DNA from: Symbiodinium natans
Taxonomy: Eukaryota > Sar > Dinophyceae > Suessiales > Symbiodiniaceae
Direction of reading: 5' to 3'
Assembly: GCA_905221605.1 (NCBI GenBank)
Contig: CAJNDS010000957.1
Coordinates: 385,001-400,000, forward strand
Length of the DNA stretch: 15,000 nucleotides
Numbering within the stretch: the stretch's first letter is position 1; each line of letters begins with the position of its first letter. A model generated the notes under the pieces. It was not told where the DNA came from. It did not search any database and saw only the letters and a list, made by a program, of their open reading frames with translations. Shown here in pieces: positions 9,179 through 15,000 of the stretch. The translations under genes were made by a program, and so were the position numbers.

Positions 9179-9769
9179 TCAAGCCTTTGGCTTCGCGCGC
9201 TTTTGTTTCACGATGGTCTCCCAGGAGAAAGGCCGGACGCCATCCTCGCCGACGATGTGCACCGTATTGAAATCCTCGGGTATATCGGCTTCGGCCAGAA
9301 TCGCTCCGATGTCCGCTTCCTCCAAGACAAACTTGGGTTGGATAATGGCCTTCTTGGGGTGCCTCGCCAAGGCCGCCACTTGGAGGAGCTGCAGCTTCCA
9401 CCCTTGAATGGTGAACAGTTGCTCCTGTCCCTCGGCGGACACGGCTCGAAACACCTCGATGGGGTGCTCGTAGCCGAGGTAGCAGATGTCCTCGCACTGG
9501 TTCACCTTCACCTCTTGCCAGACCCTGTTGAGCGGCTTGTTGACGTTGCGACCCTCGGGCTGTCTGTCTGGGATGTCTCGACAGGCGTAGCCCACGGAAA
9601 ACGGGTCCACACGACCCATCCCGTATCCCATCGTCACGTCGCTCTCTCTGAAGCAGGGTGCCCAGCGCTTTGGCTGGACCTCCACTGCTTGCACGGGCTC
9701 AGCAACCGGCTCGGCCTGCTCCGCCAGCTCCTTCTCCTCAACCACAGGCTCCGACGGCGACTGCTCCAA
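9179..9769 (-). CDS. Unknown protein, array copy 3, main coding exon (5' end unresolved)
   Basis: This is an intact 196-codon frame as in the other copies. Relative to copy 1 it has Ala at residue 159, Ile kept at 163, and Ile instead of Thr at residue 121. The Thr to Ile change is private to this copy. Position 163 agrees with copy 1 and position 159 with copy 2, which fits exchange between units. Ending, tail and Cys positions are unchanged. Confidence 0.62.
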   Translation of the reverse strand: MEQSPSEPVVEEKELAEQAEPVAEPVQAVEVQPKRWAPCFRESDVTMGYGMGRVDPFSVGYACRDIPDRQPEGRNVNKPLNRVWQEVKVNQCEDICYLGYEHPIEVFRAVSAEGQEQLFTIQGWKLQLLQVAALARHPKKAIIQPKFVLEEADIGAILAEADIPEDFNTVHIVGEDGVRPFSWETIVKQKRAKPKA

Positions 9770-10394
9770 GGGTTGTGGCCGACGGCACCTGGTCGGGGAT
9801 TCTTGACTGAAGGAGCGAGGCTTTCATCCCAGATGCACCGGAGCATGAGCAGACCAACCTCGAAGGTTGAACGGTGGCTGCCAAAGCGGTGGCGAAGAGC
9901 CGAGACTTCACTTTGGCGCGAGGCTTGCGAGGGCTACCTACGGGCACATGTTGCACGCATCGCACGTCAGCATCCTGCAGTCAAAGAAGCACACACCGGC
10001 CTACCGGCTTCTGTTCGCCCGGCGTATAAGAGTTACTCGAACCTGCACACGTGCGGCATTGGTTGCTGTGTTGGCGATGCACGGCGTGATGTGAGCATGT
10101 GAGTCCCTCAAAACAAGCGGCCTTCATCCTGGCTGCTTGGCGAGGATCCCTCCACGTGCCAGTCTTTGTTGTGTTGCCAGGCACCTGCAGGTGCAAGCGT
10201 TGCATCACGAAAAGCTCACCACATGGTGAAAGCTGCCCCTTGAACCCACGCTGCGCGGCGCCTTGGTCTTCCTTGCTGGACCAGTCCTTCCAGCTCTGCC
10301 AGACACCTCCGATCAGGCGCTGCGATTGCCGTGGGCTGTACAAAAAGGGTTCCTGCATGACAAGCGTCCGCGCATGATTGCCAAAAGCATGGCC

Positions 10395-10640
10395 AAGATC
10401 GTGAGAGATGTCACATGATGTCACTACACTCAAACCCCTGCATGGCCTTGATCCTGGCGCCAAGAGGCCCTTCCATCGCGCCCTTCCCAGTAACCTGCAG
10501 CCATAGAGCGGCGACGGGCGAAGCCCCAGAACTGGAACCAAGCCCAACAATCAAAAATGACTTTGCTTTGCATTTGTATCCGTCGAAACCCCCTCCTTTT
10601 ATGAGCAGCTGGGGCACACTTCTACGAAGGTGTGTTGGGC
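10395..10640. repeat. Diverged tract inside unit 3
   Basis: Units 1 and 2 are identical or nearly so across the matching stretch (about 4048-4340 and 7230-7520). Unit 3 has several small deletions totalling about 60 bases, many substitutions and one extra C in the run near 10590. The flanks on both sides are again nearly identical to the other units. This tract appears to have escaped homogenisation or came from another unit variant. Confidence 0.75.
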
Positions 10641-11999
10641 TCGACTCCTGCTGCTTTTGCTTGCGATTCCGCGGACGGGACCTCCTCGGTCTCGGTCCGG
10701 ACATGTCCGGATTCGCATGGCTTTGCCCCGAAAGGATCCTGGAGGCCTCCTTTTTCAAATGACTCCTACGCCTGGAGTGTTGTGGAAGTGTGTGGAACTC
10801 CTGCAGGTCACTAACATCTTCTGGATTTTTTCTGGAGGCTTTGGGACTCGCGTTATCAAATACTTTTTATAGAGAAGCAAGCCATGTGTACTGTCTGTAC
10901 TACGAGGCCTTGATCCTGATGCCAGGAGGACCTTCCGCTGCGGTGCTCGTGCCAAGCACCTGTAGCCCACGGTCCAGCTGGGCAAGAAAGGGTTCGTAGT
11001 CTAGGGTTTGGGATTTAGTCCTTGCTCTGAGACAGCAATGCCCACGAACCTGGCTGAATCAGCCGACCACACACAAAACAACCCCGGCAAAAACGCGCGA
11101 TAAAGCATCGCAACAATACTCAAACGGCCTTCAAAGTGGCGCTCTTGTCTTTGGTGCCATGACTGGCCTTGTCACAACACCCGCCCCCCCGCACAACAAC
11201 GCTGGGACCACCGCCCCCAGACCAGGAAAGTGGATCAGGAACCTAAACCCTACACTGGCCTTCATCGTGGCCCCATCGCTTGAGCTGAACTTGGGACCAG
11301 CTGGTGTCCGAGGCTTCACCTGACGCAAGAAGGTTCAGCATCAGGGAACATGCACGAATGAGAAGCCGGCCTGTCTCACCCCACCAGTTTCCGGTCCAGC
11401 CGGACCAGCCGCTGTCCCACCGCTCGTGCCGAGCCATGGCCCAGGTCTTCGTGGAAGCACTGTAGCTGTCGGTCCGCCGAGTGCGTTCACATGAAATGCT
11501 CGTCCGTGCTCGGATGTGTGCTCAAGCATGTCATGTGCACGCACTGACAAGGCTGGCGAGCAAAACAAAGACGCAGATTTCAACATTAAAAACAAGGACT
11601 GGAAGAGCCCCGTGACCGCGAGCCCCCGCCCCGCGCCACCTCAAGCGCACTTTATTGTTTATGCATTTTGCATGTTGGTGTTGGGGTCGGGGCACCCTTT
11701 GTCAGGCAATTTTTTGTGCATGTGTTCTGCGTGCTGCACCAAAGTCTCATTTGCAACATATCGCATAGCGTGTGCTCAAGCTGTGGGCCTGAGGATGCCT
11801 TTTCACACAGTTTTCAGGACATCGATGAAAATCTGCTGAGGCCACAACTCATTTCGCATCCTGCCTTTGCACTGGAAGGCTGTTCTGTCTCTTTCAGGAT
11901 GTGCAAATTGAATGCTCTCAGTCACTGGCCAGTAGGCTCCGTTGCATACACATAAACTAAAGCAGAAGCTCCCATCGAATATCGAATGGCGTGCTCCGA

Positions 12000-12440
12000 G
12001 AAGGCAGAAAGCCCCGCTGAGCATCCCCAGAGAATCAGGCAGGTGTCCGGCGGAGTAGTTCTGGGAATGCCCACCCCCCCCCCCCCCAACCAAAGAAGCG
12101 CAGAAGGTCCCGCCGTTCTACCCCCACAGAACCCTGCAAGAGTCTGAAGTGCCTGCCCATGAAAAAGCCCGCAGGAGGTCCTGCCGAGCATTTCAGAATC
12201 CCGCAGAGTTCTGCCGTCGTCATGCGGCCGCAGAATGTCCCGCCGCCGAGTATACCCCAGGCATGCGCGCCCCCAGAGAATGCTGCAAGAGTCCCGCCGA
12301 CGATCCCTGAAACGCGCACCCACCACCAAAAGCGCAGGTGGTCCATCCCCAAAAGTGCAAAAGACTGCTCAGCAACAGCAACAGTCCCACCGAGTATCTT
12401 AGACTGCACCCCCAGAGAATTCTGCGGAGAGTTCTGTAAG
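12000..12440. repeat. Degenerate GTCCCGCCG repeat block, long form, right edge
   Basis: This is the counterpart of the left-edge block at 1741-2140, with the same core repeated at irregular spacing and the same order of linking motifs. It includes a run of 14 C at 12074-12087. Frames of 100 or more codons on both strands here follow from the repeat and lack coding character. Confidence 0.65.
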
Positions 12441-12590
12441 TATCCAAGTATGTGTCCGACAGCAAGATGGCTCTCACACCGGGTAGCTGCACAGTGGGGG
12501 GTGATCGAAGCAAGCTTTTGCTCGAGGTCATGAGGTCACGCGTGGTTCGGCCTGGGGAGAGAGGGCAGCTTTCTGCAAGGCAAAGCTTCA

Positions 12591-13242
12591 CAGTCAGATT
12601 TTCGGATGAGGGCACGCATGGGATAAACATGATGACGAGCGAGAGACATGCCTTCAGGCGTCCCTGCCACACTGCCAGAGAGCATGCAGTAGAGAAGGTC
12701 ACTCAGCAGAGCATGCAAGAACAAGACTGCCTCGAGCCTCGCACGGCGACATCGGCAACATCAGCGGTTTCGTGGCCCCACGGTCCAGAGCCGCAGCATG
12801 CAGTGTGCAAATGCAGCGCAAGGAACAAGTAGAGCATCGTTGCAGCATCATGCAATGTTTCGCGTTTCTCGCAAGACTGGGGGCGGCTAGGAGATGGCTA
12901 GGGCATCTCGGGCGCGATGCATTGCGGAAGTTGGCCATGGACACCGGTCTCACACGAATGCCTCTGCGATTCATGTCATGAGCTTTAGCATGGACTCAGG
13001 CTCCCAAGTAGCGCCAACTAGCGCCAAGTGGCAACTGCCAAAGGGCGCATCGCAGCCACATCAGCTCTCCAAAGCGGCACAGTAGCCGGGGAACCTCTCG
13101 TCGCAACGCGAAAGATCCCAACACAGCTCTCGCGCCGGATCTCGCCTCACGAGTCCAACAGGCGCCACGCCCTCCGAGAGCATCGAACGCGCTGCCGACC
13201 CTGCACCAACAACAAGCGCAAGACACCCGACAAAGCAAGACA
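12591..13242. other. Gene-less stretch right of the array
   Basis: No gene is supported. Several overlapping frames of 60 to 130 codons exist on both strands, but none has a consistent composition, a good start or recognisable splice sites. TAGCGCCAA occurs twice, near 13009 and 13018. Confidence 0.5.
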
Positions 13243-13309
13243 CGGAAGAAGGAAGAAGAAGGAAGAAGAAGGAAGAAGAAGGAAGAAGAAGGAAGAAGAA
13301 GGAAGAGGA
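13243..13309. repeat. 10-base tandem repeat, GGAAGAAGAA
   Basis: There are five perfect copies of GGAAGAAGAA from 13251 to 13300 with partial copies on both sides. All bases are purines on the + strand. The 10-base period makes every reading frame cycle, so the Lys/Glu/Arg-rich or Ser/Phe/Leu-rich frames across it are not evidence of a gene. Confidence 0.95.
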
Positions 13310-13441
13310 GATCGCCTCCGAGCTCCCAAGGCAGCCAGTGTCGCCAGCAGCCACCATTGCCGGCGCAGCAGCGCCGCAGCCACGAGGTGCGCGGCGAGGG
13401 CCAAGCCGCTGGAGGTGTCCAAGCCCGCTCCTCTAAACCAA

Positions 13442-13445
<4 letters not shown>

Positions 13446-13486
<41 letters not shown>
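13446..13486. repeat. (AG)n microsatellite
   Basis: About 20 uninterrupted AG dinucleotides. It directly borders the foldback sequence that starts near 13488, which may mark an insertion junction or simply a second slippage site. Confidence 0.97.
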
Positions 13487-13487
<1 letters not shown>

Positions 13488-13489
<2 letters not shown>

Positions 13490-13613
13490 TCTTATAGGGT
13501 TGTTACATGATCCCTGAATTTGGGGGCCCTTAAAACGGGACCCCTTAAACACCCGTTTTATACCCTCTAAAACCCAAAGGCCCAGAAGGCAAGGGACCAC
13601 ATTAACTACCCTT
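13488..13613. mobile_element. Foldback (MITE-like) sequence, no coding capacity
   Basis: Two arms of about 50 bases are imperfect reverse complements of each other. The outer arm starting CTCTTATAGGGTTGTTACATG pairs with the region ending ACCCTTAGAAG. The inner TAAAACGGG at 13531-13539 pairs perfectly with CCCGTTTTA at 13552-13560 around a 12-base loop. The stretch is richer in A and T than its surroundings. ACACT is found just outside both ends (13486-13490 and 13630-13634), a possible but weak target duplication. No transposase frame is present, so any movement would depend on an enzyme elsewhere. It could also be a non-mobile hairpin. Confidence 0.4.
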
Positions 13614-14430
13614 AGAAGCACAAACAAAAACACTCCTCTCTCCCAGGCAGCCTGTTGGTTGCAAAGGGATCAACTGTTTATCTCGCATCTCCGAAACTTC
13701 TCCTATCACCCTCAAGTTCAAGTACATGCCAATCGTGTTGAGGTGGAGACGAGAGTCGCAGTGGAGCAGGGAGCAGGATTGCTGACAAGCGTCGAAGTCT
13801 CGATGGAACGAAGACTGTCCTTCCCGTCTGCTCAAACTCAGCCTGCGGGATTCCGTGTGCGAGCAAGCCTTGCATAATCTGCCAGACAATCTGCCCCACA
13901 ATCTGCCCCAGAAGCAGCCGGCCTTGTCCACGCGAAATTGGCCACCCAGCACTGCGTTGCTAGGCAAGCAGTCACCAAAGCGGGGTTGGACCGACCTGCG
14001 GTGCGTTTGTGCAAGCAGACCGAAGGCTCCAATATGTTGAAATGTGTTGAAACGCACGTGGTGCCGGAGTGCCGGGCCGGTCCAAGGCAGAGGGTGGCTC
14101 TCCTCGAACAAAGACGCACACTTCCCGCACAGCCTCGGAGATTTTGAGGTCGAGCGCAAAGGCGCAACATTGGCTCCCAAAAGCTTTCGCTAAAAGCGGG
14201 TCTCCGGGCAAAGAAGGCGCTCACAAAGCACGCCAGGGTCTGACCTCTCTGATTTCGTGGCTCTTCTTTTGAATTATGAGAGTGAGTGTTCTTTTTTCAG
14301 GCAGTGGCAGAGTGATTGAGTCAACTCTTTGCCTCCAAATCCCTTGCCTTGCTGGTGGGCAAGCACCGCAGTCGTTGTGGGGGGCTGCTCGCCACAGCGG
14401 CAGCGAACTCCCGAGACAGACTCTCCAAGT
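13614..14430. other. Gene-less stretch with ambiguous open frames
   Basis: A minus-strand frame (13602-14180) and a + frame (13659-13877) overlap. Neither starts convincingly, has clear third-position bias or shows recognisable domains. Part of the minus frame is a simple Gly-Arg-Leu repeat created by the 12-base tandem at 13876-13911. A + strand pyrimidine run ending TTTTTTCAG near 14301 looks like a splice acceptor, but I could not support an exon behind it. Confidence 0.4.
13876..13911. repeat. Three 12-base tandem copies, AATCTGCC core
   Basis: Three consecutive copies of a 12-base motif beginning AATCTGCC differ by one to three bases in their last four positions. The core is related to the cluster near 14431-14480. 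Confidence 0.85.
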
Positions 14431-14480
14431 GCAGAAAATCTGCAGGAAATCTGAAGAAAATCTGCAGAATGCGCAGAATG
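14431..14480. repeat. Degenerate AAATCTGCAG repeat cluster
   Basis: Three copies of a motif near GAAAATCTGCAG, followed by two copies of GCAGAATG, lie within 50 bases. They share AATCTGC with 13876-13911, so this is probably the same dispersed repeat family. Confidence 0.7.
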
Positions 14481-14767
14481 TACACAGATGGTGCCTTCAG
14501 CAGCCCAAGGCACCTGCCAAGCCTGGAGCTTGAGAGGCGTAAAGCGGCGTAAAGAATATCATAGGGTCTTCTCTAGACTTCTCGGGTAGCCCGCTGTATC
14601 CAGCTGGATGAACGCCCCCGTTTGGCCGGGAAGCCCACACAGTGGCGCCAAGCAGCAGCCGCAGTCGCCCTGCGGATTCCAAGAGGGTCACCAGGAAGCT
14701 CGCCCCACCAGCGTGCCTCTCGTGCTCCAAGACACAGAAATATTCAAAGTAGTGCAGCTATAGGTCT
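14481..14767. other. 3' flank of the right-hand gene
   Basis: No open frame of note. It lies directly downstream of the minus-strand stop at 14768-14770 and probably contains that gene's 3' untranslated region. I see no AATAAA-type signal; dinoflagellates often lack it. Confidence 0.4.
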
Positions 14768-14940
14768 TCAGGCAACGCGAAGGCCATGAACAAAATCGTT
14801 GAAGTCATTCTGTGGCTCGGCTTTGAGCTCGCTTGGCAGCTCGGCGCCGCGCACGAGGCCTCCCGCTGCGTAGACAGCGGCCTCGAAGGCCAGCGACACC
14901 TCAAACTGCACAAGCTGCAACTCGTGCGCAAGGTGTTTGC
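14768..14940 (-). CDS. Last coding exon of an unrecognised gene (partial)
   Basis: A minus-strand frame ends in TGA (14768-14770) and codes for about 57 residues. Codons mostly end in G or C. The peptide reads as helix-forming, with a central run rich in Leu, Val, Phe, Ala and Glu, then a Gly-Gly turn and an acidic C-terminal part. The upstream limit is a good splice acceptor: AG at 14942-14941, with G as the first exon base, and TACTAAAT some 10 to 20 bases further upstream as a possible branch site. An in-frame stop lies just beyond, so the exon cannot extend far. Near the window edge, G followed by GCAAG at 14993-14989 would give a GC-AG intron of 53 bases that keeps the frame, though that is short. 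Product unknown. Confidence 0.6.
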
Positions 14941-15000
14941 CTTTGTTCTCTCAATTTAGTACTCCATTTTTAATGCAAGTATGCTGTTCTTGCCAGGCCT

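Larger units (their letters stand above)
8986..12590 (-). repeat. Tandem unit 3 with diverged right-edge spacer
   Basis: The gene-bearing part (8986-10390) is nearly identical to units 1 and 2. The tract 10395-10640 is clearly diverged, with about 60 bases fewer, and from 10640 to about 11660 it is again nearly identical. After that it changes to the long-form spacer that resembles the left edge (1405-2300), and similarity ends near 12590. The outer end of the array is therefore the older, less homogenised part. Confidence 0.82.

Noticed and set aside
13028-13510. Lys/Glu/Arg-rich frame of 160 codons, with antisense Ser/Phe/Leu-rich frames
   Set aside because: These are produced by the 10-base purine repeat and the (AG)n tract.
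13602-14180. Minus-strand frame of 192 codons
   Set aside because: It starts at TTG, and its Gly-Arg-Leu stretch comes from the 12-base tandem repeat. A competing + frame is as good.
14276-14552. Two overlapping + strand frames after a strong pyrimidine-CAG acceptor-like site
   Set aside because: Third-position GC is near background, the frames include the AATCTGC repeat, and neither has a supported start or partner exon.

Overview
The window looks like nuclear DNA of a dinoflagellate, or a eukaryote with the same genome style. It is GC-rich, has no operons or ribosome binding sites, and is mostly non-coding. Coding exons are isolated and end in G or C at most third codon positions, and simple repeats and degenerate dispersed repeats are common. 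Its main content is a direct tandem array of one gene together with its spacer. No rRNA, tRNA, CRISPR array or transposase gene was seen. I did not find the 22-nt dinoflagellate spliced leader on either strand, so the assignment rests on architecture and is an inference.

Layout. Positions 2-118 hold a possible C-terminal coding tail on the + strand, followed by about 440 bases with nothing recognisable. Positions 561-2642 are the degraded left edge of the array: the spacer without a gene. Three full units follow, starting at 2643, 5824 and 8986. The first two are 3181 and 3162 bases long. The third runs into a diverged right edge that loses similarity near 12590. Each unit carries one clear minus-strand coding exon (2841-3431, 6017-6607, 9179-9769; 196 codons) for a protein I do not recognise. 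It has a Glu/Pro/Val-rich N-terminal part, a compact core of about 150 residues and a short Lys/Arg-rich tail. The upstream 5' part of the gene is not resolved: the exon has no ATG at its left end and stays open to 3485. Weaker minus-strand open frames upstream (near 3876-3962 and 4237-4566) may be further exons.

Positions 12591-14767 hold simple repeats, a foldback MITE-like sequence (13488-13613), two clusters of an AATCTGC-based repeat, and no supported gene. Positions 14768-14940 are a convincing last exon of another minus-strand gene that runs off the right end of the window.

The array shows concerted evolution. The inner units are nearly identical, including long non-coding spacer, while the outer half-units are clearly diverged and share a longer spacer form. 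Two short tracts inside the units are mosaic between copies. The unknown gene and its homogenised spacer are the part most worth following up.
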